Assembly: GCF_015351235.1 (NCBI RefSeq)
Contig: NZ_JADKSJ010000002.1
Coordinates: forward strand, 434,001-498,000
Length of the DNA: 64,000 nt
Origin: Plantibacter sp. VKM Ac-2880
Lineage (GTDB): Bacteria > Actinomycetota > Actinomycetes > Actinomycetales > Microbacteriaceae
Reading direction: 5' to 3'
Shown here: piece by piece, positions 53,616 through 61,747 of the stretch
Layout of the letters: each line of letters starts with the position of its first letter
How positions within the stretch are numbered: position 1 is the stretch's first letter
Notes under the pieces: generated by a model
Seen by the model: the letters and a program-made list of their open reading frames with translations, nothing else
Told to the model about the DNA's origin: nothing
The model's database searches: none
Position numbers and translations under genes: made by a program

Positions 53616-53644
53616 ACAGTAGTGGTCTGAGACAACGTTGTCTA
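53616..53644 (-). promoter_or_regulatory. Aldolase promoter with AACGTT operator
   Basis: Minus-strand -35 TAGACA (53644-53639), 17-bp spacer, -10 TACTGT (53621-53616). The perfect palindrome AGACAACGTTGTCT (53630-53643) overlaps the -35, exactly as in the lacI-manA promoter at 42.0 kb. It also lies 42 bp before the divergent PfkB gene and so may control both directions. Confidence 0.75.
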
Positions 53645-53685
53645 GCTTGCGTCGGCTGAGCGCCGACGCGAAGAACGGAGGGTCC

Positions 53686-54762
53686 ATGGGCGAGATCGTC
53701 GTCGCCGGCCACATCTGCGTCGATCTGTCGCCCAGGCTCGGCGCGAGCGCGCGCATCGACCCCGGCGCGCTCTTCGACACCGGCCCGCTCCGCATCTCGC
53801 TCGGTGGATGCGTCGCCAACACCGGCCTCGCGCTCGCGGACCTCGGCAGCGACGTCCGACTGCACGCGACCGTCGGCGACGACGAACTCGGCGCGATCGT
53901 CGCCTCCCGCATCGCCGCGCAACCCCGCCTCCATCCGGCACTCGAGGTGACCGATCGGGCGGCGACCTCGTACAGCGTCGTCGTCGAACCGGAGGGCCTC
54001 GACCGCACCTTCTGGCACCACACGGGCGCGAACGAGGTGTTCACCGGCGAGCACCTCGCCGTCGGTGGCGCGGACCTCGTCCACCTCGGGTATCCCCCGC
54101 TGCTGCCCGGCATCGTCGCCGACGGCGGCGCTCCGCTCACCGCCCTCCTGGAGCGGGTCCGCCGCCACGGGGCGACCACCTCGATGGACCTCGCCGTCGT
54201 CGACCCGAGCAGCTCGGTCGGTGCCCTCGACTGGGAGGCGATCCTCCGGCGCACCCTCCCCCTCACGGACGTCGTGAGCCCGAGCGTCGACGACCTCCGA
54301 TCCGCCCTCGGAACGTCACTGCTCCCGGCCGACACCGCGTCGACGCCTCGGGCGCAGGCCGCCGCGTTCGCCGAGCTCCTCCTCGCCTGGGGTGCCGGCG
54401 TCGTGGCGATCTCGGCCGGAGAGGACGGGCTCGTGGTGCGCGCCGGCGGCGTCGACCGCCTCCGCAGCGCCGGCCGGATGCTCGCCCCACTCGCCGAGGC
54501 CTGGGCCGACGCGACGCTCCTCGCACCGCCGGTCCCCGCTCCGGCGTTCGTGTCCACGAACGGCGCCGGAGACGCCTCGACCGCCGGTCTGCTGTTCGCG
54601 ATGTCGCGCGGCGCAGGACCCGAGGCCGCCGCCGACGTTGCCGGAGCCAGTGCCGCCGCAGTCATCGCCGGACTCCGGCCGACGGCCGAGGACGTCGTCC
54701 GGCTGCGGTCGAGCCTCCGCCCGCTCCTCACGGGCGCGTCACCGGAGCGACCCGTCGCGTGA
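53686..54762 (+). CDS. PfkB family carbohydrate kinase
   Basis: Ribokinase-fold kinase, 358 aa. Visible: the N-terminal VVAGHICVDLSPRLG, the glycine pair ISLGGCVANTGLALADLG of the sugar site, a central DVVSPSVDDLRSALG, and the anion-hole motif STNGAGDASTAGLLF with the catalytic Asp. It matches the ribokinase/2-keto-3-deoxygluconate-kinase breadth of the family rather than FruK, so the substrate is a free sugar or sugar acid not yet phosphorylated. GGAGGG precedes the ATG at 53686. It is followed 16 bp later by a LacI gene. Confidence 0.88.
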   Translation: MGEIVVAGHICVDLSPRLGASARIDPGALFDTGPLRISLGGCVANTGLALADLGSDVRLHATVGDDELGAIVASRIAAQPRLHPALEVTDRAATSYSVVVEPEGLDRTFWHHTGANEVFTGEHLAVGGADLVHLGYPPLLPGIVADGGAPLTALLERVRRHGATTSMDLAVVDPSSSVGALDWEAILRRTLPLTDVVSPSVDDLRSALGTSLLPADTASTPRAQAAAFAELLLAWGAGVVAISAGEDGLVVRAGGVDRLRSAGRMLAPLAEAWADATLLAPPVPAPAFVSTNGAGDASTAGLLFAMSRGAGPEAAADVAGASAAAVIAGLRPTAEDVVRLRSSLRPLLTGASPERPVA

Positions 54763-54778
54763 TCCGGCGTAGGCCAGG

Positions 54779-55810
54779 ATGGTGAGCATGCGCAGCTCCC
54801 GGCCCCCGACCATGAACGACGTCGCCGCAGCGGCCGGCGTCGGTCTCAAGACGGTCTCGCGGTACGTGAACGGCGCGACGAACATCAACACCGAGTTGTC
54901 GGAACGCATCGGCGCGGCCATCGAGTCGCTGGGTTACCGGCACAATCTGGCGGCCGCGAGCATCCGACCCGGGCGCTCGAGCAAGGTCGTCGGACTCATC
55001 ATCGGCGACCTTGCGAACCCGTACTACTCGGTGCTCGCCCGCTCCGTCGAACGGGTCTGCACCGAACACGGCTACCTCCTCATGTCGGCGAGCTCCGAGG
55101 AGGACGCCGGGCGGCACCGACTCCTCGTCGACCGTCTGGTCGCGCAGCGCGTCGACGGGCTCATCGTCGTGCCACCCCGACACGCGACGACGCCGTGGGC
55201 GACGAGCACCGTGGCGCACGCGCCGATGGTGCTCGTGGACCGCCCGACCGGGCCGCTGGAGTCGGTCGAGGTGCACACCGTCCTCGCCGACAACGCGGGC
55301 GGCGCACGGCGGGCGACGGCGGCGATGCTCGACGGCGGAGCCCGACGGATCGCGTTCCTCGGCGACTCGCTCGAGCTGTACACGATGCGGGAACGACTGA
55401 CGGGCTACCGCCGGGCCCTCGCCGAGGCGGACCACGTGAGTGCCACCGGGGCCGCGCCGCCCGAGCCGATCGTGTCCGACGGGGCGCACTCCGTCGAGGA
55501 CGCGGCCGCGGTCGTGGCCGGGTTCCTCCGCGACGGCGTCGTCGACGGCGTGTTCGCGGCCAACAACCGTGCCGCGATCGGGACCATGCAGGCGTTCGCC
55601 GCGGCCGGACGTCGCCTCCCGCTCGTCGGCTTCGACGACTTCGAGGCGGCCCCGCTCGTGACGCCGGCGGTATCGGTGGTCGCGCAGGACGTCGCCCTCA
55701 TGGGACGCGTCGCCGCCGAGACCCTGTTGGCCCTCATAGCCGGTGAGGCCGGCCCGCCGACGACCCACACGCTCGACGTGCACCTGGAGTTGCGCGGCTC
55801 CGAGCGCTGA
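54779..55810 (+). CDS. LacI family regulator
   Basis: LacI-type repressor, 343 aa: HTH MNDVAAAAGVGLKTVSRYV, sensor domain VVGLIIGDLANPYYSVLA, DGLIVVPPRH, VLVDRPTGPLE and LPLVGFDDFEAAPL. It is the second gene of the pfkB-lacI unit. Both it and the LacI at 40742-41803 could recognise the AACGTT operators. ATG 54779 and ATG 54788 are both possible starts. The second has AGGA 8 nt upstream and may be the true one. Confidence 0.92.
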   Translation: MVSMRSSRPPTMNDVAAAAGVGLKTVSRYVNGATNINTELSERIGAAIESLGYRHNLAAASIRPGRSSKVVGLIIGDLANPYYSVLARSVERVCTEHGYLLMSASSEEDAGRHRLLVDRLVAQRVDGLIVVPPRHATTPWATSTVAHAPMVLVDRPTGPLESVEVHTVLADNAGGARRATAAMLDGGARRIAFLGDSLELYTMRERLTGYRRALAEADHVSATGAAPPEPIVSDGAHSVEDAAAVVAGFLRDGVVDGVFAANNRAAIGTMQAFAAAGRRLPLVGFDDFEAAPLVTPAVSVVAQDVALMGRVAAETLLALIAGEAGPPTTHTLDVHLELRGSER

Positions 55811-55818
55811 GCGGGGTG

Positions 55819-56144
55819 CCCTTCGACAAGCTCAGGGACCGGAGAGGGCGCGCTCAGAGACCGGAGCCCTTCGACAAGCTCAGGGACCGGAGAGGGCGCG
55901 CTCAGAGGCGGGCCGCCCTTCGACAAGCTCAGGGACCGGAGAGGGCGCACTCAGAGACCGGAGCCCTTCGACAAGCTCAGGGACCGGAGAGGGCGCGCTC
56001 AGAGGCGGGGTGCCCTTCGACAAGCTCAGGGACCGGAGAGGGCGCACTCAGAGACCGGAGCCCTTCGACAAGCTCAGGGACCGGAGTGGTTGCTCAGGGA
56101 CCGGAGTGGTTGCTCAGGGACCGGAGTGGGCGCTCAGGGACCGG
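55819..56144. repeat. 48/49-bp tandem array of the extragenic repeat, direct
   Basis: Units of CCCTTCGACAAGCTCAGGGA start at 55819, 55867, 55916, 55964, 56013 and 56061, with periods alternating 48 and 49 bp because two spacer versions alternate. Three short CTCAGGGACCGGAG units at 56090-56144 follow. The array exactly fills the gap between the LacI stop and the convergent GH3 stop. Confidence 0.9.
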
Positions 56145-57914
56145 TCAGTGCTCCAGGTAGCGCAGCCCGTGGCCGAAGCGGAACAGCGGGTCCTCGGTGT
56201 CGTAGGGCACGTCGGACCGGCTCGCCTCGACGGCCGCCATGGAGCGCGGGAGGTCGAAGGGCAGCGACCCTTCGGGCAGCGCACGACCGAACACGACGTC
56301 CAGGAACGCGGCGTCGCTGCCCCCGAAGCTCGCGACCAGTGCCGCGACCACGTCGGCGACGCCCGTGAGGATCGCCGGACGGTCGAGGTGCATGTCGAGC
56401 ACCGTCGGCACCGTCGCGGCGAGCTCCCGCAGGCGGGTGACCTCGTCGACCGGGATGTCCAACGATCCGGCGTGGAACATCGCCTCGAACCCGCCCGGCC
56501 GGGGCTCGTAGGGGGTCTGCATGCGGACGAGTGCGAGGTCCGCCGTCGCTGGGTCGGAGACGACCTCGCCGTAGCCGGCGGCCAGGGCCGCGTCCATCCC
56601 CTCGACGTACAGCCGGGGACGCGGCGAGCGCACCGGGAGCGTCCCGTCCACGTTCGTCAACACGGTGAACGCCCGGCGCTGCGCGGCCTCGCCGGCGGCG
56701 ATGAAGTCGGCGCGCCCGACGATCGCACTCGCGGCCGACGCGTCGACGTAGGGCTGCTCGAAGAGCCCGAGCACGAACTTCTCGCGGAGCAGGCGCCGCA
56801 CGGACGCGTCGATGCGGTCCTCGGTGATCCGTCCCTGTTCGACGAGTGCGACGACGAGTTCCGGTCGGGCCTCGCCGCCGAACTGGTCGCAGCCGGCCTG
56901 GAGGATGCGCTCCACACGGGTGAGCTCGTCGAGGTGCTCGAGGCCCCAGGCCCGGGCGGGCATGTCCTGCCCCATGATCGAGGTGTCGGTGATGAGGCCC
57001 CAGTCGGTGCAGACGATGCCGTCGAACCCGAGCTCCTCGCGGAGCAGCCCGGTGATGATGCCGCGGTTGAACGCGAAGGCGACCTCCTCGTGCTCGGTGC
57101 CGACGGGCATCCCGTAGTACGGCATCATCTGGCCGGCACCGGCGGCGATCGCGGCACGGAACGGGATGAGGTGGTAGTCGAAGTTGCCGCCGGGGTAGAC
57201 CTGTTCGCGTCCGTAGGCGAAGTGCGGGTCCTCGCCGTCGAGCTGGGGTCCGCCGCCCGGGAAGTGCTTCGTCATGGTCGACACCGAGTCCGGGCCGAGT
57301 TCTGCTCCCTGGAAGCCGCGGATGTAGCCGGCGACGAGTTCGGCGCTCAGCTCGGCGTCCTCGCCGAAGGTACCGCCGATGCGCGACCAGCGGGGTTCGG
57401 TCGCGAGGTCGACCTGCGGGTGGAGCGCGAGTCGGAGGCCGATCGCCAGATACTCCTGGCGTGCGGTGTCGGCGAAGGCCTCGACGAGCTCGACGGATCC
57501 GATGGCGGCGAGACCGAGCGTCTCCGGCCACTGGGAGAACGCGCCCGCGCGGGCGGCGGTGCCCACGTTGTCGGTGAAGTGGTTGCGCGGGTCGGTGGAG
57601 AGGGTGACCGGGATGCCGAGCCGGGTGCGCGACGCCCGCTCCTGGAGGGCGTTCGTCCACTCGGCGAGCGCCGTGGTGTCGGGTGCCGTACCGAGCACGT
57701 TGAAGTGCGTCATCAGCTGTTCGCCGACCATGTGCTCGCCGCTCGCGAGTCCCATGTGCGGGTTGGCCTCGTCGATCGGGCCGGGGGCGATCATCGTCTG
57801 GAAGAGCATGCCGGCCTTCTCGGCGACGGTCATGCGGCCGAGGAGGTCGTCGACGCGCTCGTCGACCGGGAGGGTGGCGTCGCGGTAGGCCGGCGTGGGT
57901 TCGGGAACGCTCAT
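56145..57914 (-). CDS. Glycoside hydrolase family 3 protein
   Basis: GH3 enzyme, 589 aa, no signal peptide, so cytosolic. The first (barrel) domain has STDPRNHFTD, KHFPGGG at 216-222 and GFDGIVCTDWG, where Asp304 is the expected nucleophile. A shorter C-terminal alpha/beta domain follows. GH3 members of this layout are beta-glucosidases, beta-xylosidases or related enzymes acting on imported oligosaccharides. It is placed next to the sugar region and is probably under its own operator (57991-58008). The product sugar would feed the kinases nearby. Confidence 0.9.
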   Translation of the reverse strand: MSVPEPTPAYRDATLPVDERVDDLLGRMTVAEKAGMLFQTMIAPGPIDEANPHMGLASGEHMVGEQLMTHFNVLGTAPDTTALAEWTNALQERASRTRLGIPVTLSTDPRNHFTDNVGTAARAGAFSQWPETLGLAAIGSVELVEAFADTARQEYLAIGLRLALHPQVDLATEPRWSRIGGTFGEDAELSAELVAGYIRGFQGAELGPDSVSTMTKHFPGGGPQLDGEDPHFAYGREQVYPGGNFDYHLIPFRAAIAAGAGQMMPYYGMPVGTEHEEVAFAFNRGIITGLLREELGFDGIVCTDWGLITDTSIMGQDMPARAWGLEHLDELTRVERILQAGCDQFGGEARPELVVALVEQGRITEDRIDASVRRLLREKFVLGLFEQPYVDASAASAIVGRADFIAAGEAAQRRAFTVLTNVDGTLPVRSPRPRLYVEGMDAALAAGYGEVVSDPATADLALVRMQTPYEPRPGGFEAMFHAGSLDIPVDEVTRLRELAATVPTVLDMHLDRPAILTGVADVVAALVASFGGSDAAFLDVVFGRALPEGSLPFDLPRSMAAVEASRSDVPYDTEDPLFRFGHGLRYLEH

Positions 57915-57990
57915 GGGTGATCCGTTTCTCGTCGATGAGTGGGGGGCGTCGGATCACTCGACCCCAGACGGGCCGAGAACGAAAACCGAA

Positions 57991-58045
57991 CTCCGTTCGG
58001 GAACGGAGGATGTCTCTAGTATGCCCGCTGTCGACGATCACGCAA
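57991..58045 (-). promoter_or_regulatory. GH3 promoter with palindromic operator
   Basis: Minus strand: -35 TTGCGT (58045-58040), 16 bp, -10 CATACT (58023-58018), then the perfect palindrome CTCCGTTC-GG-GAACGGAG (57991-58008) just after the predicted transcription start. The site differs from both LacI operator types seen elsewhere. Confidence 0.55.
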
Positions 58046-58081
58046 CGCGTCCGGAGCTGGCGATTCCAGCTGCGTCCTCAC

Positions 58082-59056
58082 CTACCCGGCGTGCTCCTCC
58101 ATCGCGCGGAGCCCCTCGGCGAGCCAGTCCAGCGACGGCGCCACACCCGGTGCGACGGGATGACGGTTCAGGTGTCCGTGGAGGACCCCCGGTTCGAGTC
58201 GACTGCGGACGGTGGCCCCGGCGGCCTCCGATGCGGCGATGAGCGCTTCGCCGGAGGGACGGAGGTCGTCGAACTCCGACAGCAGGACGGACAGCGGCGG
58301 ACGGTCGGCGGTCACCGGCACTGCCCCGGGCAGGGCGAGTTCGGGCAGATCGACGAGTCGACCGACGTAGTTCTCGACCATCCAGTCGATCGATTCCCGC
58401 GGGAAGCGCATGAAGTCGGGCAGGACGTCCATCTCCGTCAGGACGTCCGGCGGCAGTGGCGGCACGACCGCGTCGAGGAACGGGTAGGCGAGGAGCACGG
58501 CGTCAGCACGGCGGTCGCTGCGGAGCGAGGCGGCGAGCGCGAGGGCGGCTCCGGCACTGGCGCCACCGATCGCCGTCCGGGAGCCGAGGACGCCCGACCG
58601 CGCGTCGACGAGCCATTCCCACACGGCGAGCACGTCGTCGAGCGGCACCGGGAAGCGCGTGACCCCGTCCGCCAGGCGGTAGTCGACGGACACGACCTCG
58701 GCTCCGGCTCGGGCCGCCAGTTCGGCGCTCACGACGTGCGCTTCCGGCCAGTCGAGCGTCCCCGCCGCGAACCCGCCACCGTGTGCCCAGAGGAGGGCGG
58801 GACGGGCGGGATGGGCGGCGGCCCGGCCGGCCCCTCCGGGTAGGTAGCGCCTGATCGGGATGTCGCCGTGGGGGCCGTCGACGACCTCGTCGGTGATGAC
58901 GACGCCAACCGGTGGCTGCCACGGCCCGTCGTCGCCGTAGGCCGCGAGTCGCTCCTGGAACGACTCCTCGAGTGCCCCACCGGCGGCGGCTCGCTGGGCA
59001 TTGGAGCATCCGTCGAAGAGCTGCAGCCGGTCGCGGTAGTAGGGGTCGATCGCCAT
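58082..59056 (-). CDS. Alpha/beta hydrolase, HSL (GDXG) family
   Basis: Hormone-sensitive-lipase-type carboxylesterase, 324 aa, cytosolic. The oxyanion-hole motif LWAHGGGFAAG and the nucleophile elbow GGASAGAALALA (a GDSAG variant with Gly-Gly-Ala at the front) define the family. The acid is in LLSEFDDLRPSG and the His in GVLHGHLNRH. Substrates are typically short acyl esters. It follows the MerR gene on the same strand after 49 bp and could be co-transcribed with it. Confidence 0.88.
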   Translation of the reverse strand: MAIDPYYRDRLQLFDGCSNAQRAAAGGALEESFQERLAAYGDDGPWQPPVGVVITDEVVDGPHGDIPIRRYLPGGAGRAAAHPARPALLWAHGGGFAAGTLDWPEAHVVSAELAARAGAEVVSVDYRLADGVTRFPVPLDDVLAVWEWLVDARSGVLGSRTAIGGASAGAALALAASLRSDRRADAVLLAYPFLDAVVPPLPPDVLTEMDVLPDFMRFPRESIDWMVENYVGRLVDLPELALPGAVPVTADRPPLSVLLSEFDDLRPSGEALIAASEAAGATVRSRLEPGVLHGHLNRHPVAPGVAPSLDWLAEGLRAMEEHAG

Positions 59057-59105
59057 GCGCCGAGCCTACCCAGCCGGCTCCATCGACCCGGCCGACCCGT
59101 CCGCC

Positions 59106-59471
59106 TCAGACCACAATGCTGCCGACGCGGTCGAGGTAGACGTCGATGGCGTCCCGGCTGGCCTGGATGCAGCTGACCTTGGCATCCAACCGCGCCCGGT
59201 GTTCGAGGAGTCGTTCGAGCACCTCGGCCGACGGCGTCACCTGGTAGATCGTGTCGTCGTCCTCGAAGCACGGCAGGATCTCGAGGATGAGCGCGGTCGG
59301 CATGCCGACGGCGATCAGCTCGCGGATGCGCTGCACCTTCGCGACGAGGTGGTCTCCGTACTCGCGGTACCCGTTCGCACAGCGGGTCGGTCTGAGCAGG
59401 CCCTGCTGCTCGTAGTACCGCAGCAACCGCGGGGTGCTCCCGGTGGCCGCCGCCAGTTCGCCGATGCGCAT
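59106..59471 (-). CDS. MerR family regulator
   Basis: MerR-type regulator, 121 aa. It begins MRIGELAAATGSTPRLLRYY with the winged helix and YYEQQGLLRP, then a dimerisation helix with SAEVLERLLEHRARLDAKVS. Two cysteines (in LPCFEDD and KVSCIQ) could sense redox or bind a ligand but are not the metal-binding pattern. It is divergent from an MFS exporter gene, with a MerR-like palindrome between, the common drug-responsive pairing. The start is the family methionine at 59471. Confidence 0.92.
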   Translation of the reverse strand: MRIGELAAATGSTPRLLRYYEQQGLLRPTRCANGYREYGDHLVAKVQRIRELIAVGMPTALILEILPCFEDDDTIYQVTPSAEVLERLLEHRARLDAKVSCIQASRDAIDVYLDRVGSIVV

Positions 59472-59553
59472 GCAAGACCCCTTCGAACGAGATGTGTCCA
59501 TCTGCAGCAGCCGTCCGCGGCGGTCGGATATTCCCGACCCGTCGCGTGCCGGC

Positions 59554-59576
59554 TTGACCCTGACACCAGTGGCAGG
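59554..59576 (+). promoter_or_regulatory. MerR-type promoter of the MFS gene
   Basis: -35 TTGACC (59554-59559) is followed by a near-perfect inverted repeat CCTGACAC-CA-GTGGCAGG (59559-59576, one mismatch pair) filling a long spacer. This is the hallmark of MerR-activated promoters. The -10 is poor (GAGACT near 59581), also typical, and would place the start of transcription at or next to the ATG. Confidence 0.6.
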
Positions 59577-59593
59577 CCGCGAGACTTCCCGGC

Positions 59594-60790
59594 ATGACCA
59601 CCGATGCCGCGCCCACCGCACCACCGACGACCCTGTCCCCGGCCCGAGGCCGCTCGCCCCTCCCGACCGCGCTCCTCCTCGCCGCCGTCGGATTCGTGAC
59701 CCTGCTCACCGAGGTCCTTCCGGCCGGCGTCCTCCCCGCGATGGCCGCCGACCTCGGCACCACGGAGGCGATCGCCGGCCAGAGCGTCGCGGTCTTCGCC
59801 CTCGGGTGCATCGTCGCCGCGATCCCGATCAGCCGCCTCCTCGCACGGCTCGACCGCCGGACCGTCGCGCTGCTCGCCATCGCAGTCTCGGCCCTCGCGA
59901 ACGCCGGCACCGCCGCCGCACCCGACCTCCTCACGCACCTCGCGACGCGCTTCGCCGCGGGTCTCGTGGCCGGCGTCGTCTGGGCGATGCTCCCCGGGTA
60001 CACGCGCGGGTTCACGAGCCCGGAGCGGTTCGGTTCGACCCTCGGGATCGTGCTGTCGGGTGCGACGCTCGGCTTCGCCCTCGGCGTCCCGGCGGGTGCC
60101 GTCCTGAGCGCGGAGCTCGGGTGGCGGGCCGTGTTCGGCATCGTCGCCGCCGCGACCGCGCTCCTCGGCGTCGTCGCCGTCGTCGTCGCACCGCGGGTGG
60201 CCGGAACGGTCTCCGGTCGCTCTGGTCGCATGGGCGCGGCGCTCCGCCTCCCCGCGGTCGTCACGATCCTCGTGGCCCTGGCGGTCTGCATCATCGGTCA
60301 GAACATCGCGTACACCTACCTCGCGCCGGTCCTCGCCGACCGCGGGACGCCCGTGCCGCTCGGCCTGCTGCTCGCGGTGTTCGGAGTGGCGTCCGTCGTC
60401 GGCACCCTCGGGGCCGGACGACTCGCGAACGTGCGACTGGGCGCGACCATCCTCGGGGCTGCCGTCCTCGGCACCGTCGGGCTCAGCGTCGTCGCGGTGG
60501 ATCCGCCGGTCGCGCTCCTCCTCGTCGCGGCCGGGGGCTGGGGGCTCGCCTTCGGCGCGTACTCCGTGCTCTTCCAGGTCGCGATCGCCCGGGTCGCCGG
60601 CGATGCGGCGGACGCGGCCCAGTCGGCGCTCGTCACGATGTGGAACGTCTCGATCGCGGTCGGCGGCGCGGTCGGCGGGATCATCCTCGGCACCTGGGGC
60701 GCCGCGCTCCTCCTCCCGGCCGCCGCGGCACTGACCGTCATCGCCGTCCCGCTGGGCGTCGCGATCGCCCGGTCCGTCCGTCCTCGGTGA
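59594..60790 (+). CDS. MFS transporter (drug/sugar efflux type)
   Basis: Major-facilitator exporter of the DHA1/AraJ-like branch, 398 aa, 12 predicted helices. Visible: LLTEVLPAGVLPAMAADLG in TM1, the loop-2 motif region SRLLARLDRRTVALL, RFAAGLVAGVVWAMLPGYTR and GATLGFALGVPAGAVL in TM5 (motif C-like). Probably expels an amphiphilic compound. Expression is likely set by the divergent MerR regulator. The ATG at 59594 lies so close to the predicted transcription start that the mRNA may be leaderless. Confidence 0.93.
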   Translation: MTTDAAPTAPPTTLSPARGRSPLPTALLLAAVGFVTLLTEVLPAGVLPAMAADLGTTEAIAGQSVAVFALGCIVAAIPISRLLARLDRRTVALLAIAVSALANAGTAAAPDLLTHLATRFAAGLVAGVVWAMLPGYTRGFTSPERFGSTLGIVLSGATLGFALGVPAGAVLSAELGWRAVFGIVAAATALLGVVAVVVAPRVAGTVSGRSGRMGAALRLPAVVTILVALAVCIIGQNIAYTYLAPVLADRGTPVPLGLLLAVFGVASVVGTLGAGRLANVRLGATILGAAVLGTVGLSVVAVDPPVALLLVAAGGWGLAFGAYSVLFQVAIARVAGDAADAAQSALVTMWNVSIAVGGAVGGIILGTWGAALLLPAAAALTVIAVPLGVAIARSVRPR

Positions 60791-60826
60791 GCCGCCGGAC
60801 GCCACGGGACCGGCACCGGCTCCTCC

Positions 60827-60832
60827 TACACT
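60827..60832 (+). promoter_or_regulatory. Leaderless-type -10 box (TACACT)
   Basis: TACACT ends 7 nt before the ATG of the siderophore-interacting protein gene, with no ribosome site between. Confidence 0.5.
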
Positions 60833-60839
60833 CGATGGG

Positions 60840-61688
60840 ATGCCCGTCCCGTTCCTGCAGTCGCCCAACGTCCTGTTCGACACCGTCGTGCAAGGAACCC
60901 GGCGCCTCTCACCCGGCTTCGTGCGGGTGACCCTCGGTGACCCGTCGCTAGCGGATTTCGCGCCGTACGAACAGGATCAGCGCATCAAGATCCTCTTGCC
61001 GGACGGCCTCGGCGGATACCCGGGCGGACTCCGCGGCGGACTGGCCGAGCAAGAGTGGCGGCGAGCCTGGCGCGCCCTGCCGGCGGCGGAACGCCCGGTC
61101 ATGCGCAGTTACACGGCGCACCGGGTCCGGCCCGGACGGCACGAACTCGACCTCGACGTGTTCGTCCACGAGCCTGCGGGCCCGGCCAGCCGCTGGGCGC
61201 TGGAGGCGAGCGCCGGGGACCACCTGCTCGTCTCCGGGCCGGACCTCCGCCGCGGTCACCCGACGCACGGCGTCCAGTGGGCGCCGGAGACCGCGACGAC
61301 CGTCCTCCTCGCCGCGGACGAGACGGCCTTCCCCGCCGTCGACGGCATCCTGCGTTCCCTCGGCGAGGAGGTCCGCGCCCACGTCATCCTCGAAGTCGGA
61401 GACCCGTCCGACGCGGCCCTGCTGCAGCCTCTGGCGGCGCGACACCGGGTCGAGGTCCACGAGCGCGGAGGCCGCTCGGGCGGTGACGCGCTCGTGGACG
61501 CGGTCGAGCGATGGCTCCGCGCGCACGGGTCGTCCGTCGCGACGCTCGGCCTCGGATTCGCCGCCTGGTTGGTGACGGAGAGCACGAGGGTCCCGCTCCT
61601 CCGCGCCGCGACGATCGCCCGCGGCATCGACCCCGCGCGGGTCCACACGCAGGGCTACTGGAGCGCGCGGCCCAGAACCACCGACTAA
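60840..61688 (+). CDS. Siderophore-interacting protein (ferric-siderophore reductase)
   Basis: FAD-dependent ferric-siderophore reductase of the SIP/ViuB family, 282 aa, cytosolic. The N-terminal FAD-binding barrel has FVRVTLGDPSLADF and the flavin motif MRSYTAHRVR near 87-96. The C-terminal domain has VLLAADETAFPAVDGILR and the family ending with ARVHTQGYW. It releases iron from imported siderophores by reduction, using NAD(P)H or ferredoxin. It lies directly upstream of the siderophore ABC genes, though an iron box separates them. Confidence 0.93.
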   Translation: MPVPFLQSPNVLFDTVVQGTRRLSPGFVRVTLGDPSLADFAPYEQDQRIKILLPDGLGGYPGGLRGGLAEQEWRRAWRALPAAERPVMRSYTAHRVRPGRHELDLDVFVHEPAGPASRWALEASAGDHLLVSGPDLRRGHPTHGVQWAPETATTVLLAADETAFPAVDGILRSLGEEVRAHVILEVGDPSDAALLQPLAARHRVEVHERGGRSGGDALVDAVERWLRAHGSSVATLGLGFAAWLVTESTRVPLLRAATIARGIDPARVHTQGYWSARPRTTD

Positions 61689-61689
61689 C

Positions 61690-61708
61690 CAAGGTTATGC
61701 TTGCCTTA
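61690..61708. promoter_or_regulatory. DtxR/IdeR-type iron box
   Basis: CAAGGTTATGCTTGCCTTA on the plus strand. Its reverse complement agrees with the iron-box consensus TWAGGTWAGSCTWACCTWA at 16 of 19 positions by my count. It covers the -10 candidate TATGCT (61696-61701), so iron-loaded repressor would block transcription of the receptor and permease genes. Confidence 0.75.
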
Positions 61709-61747
61709 CCCGGTTGCGTCGGTCGCGACCCGTTCGAAAGGTGACCA

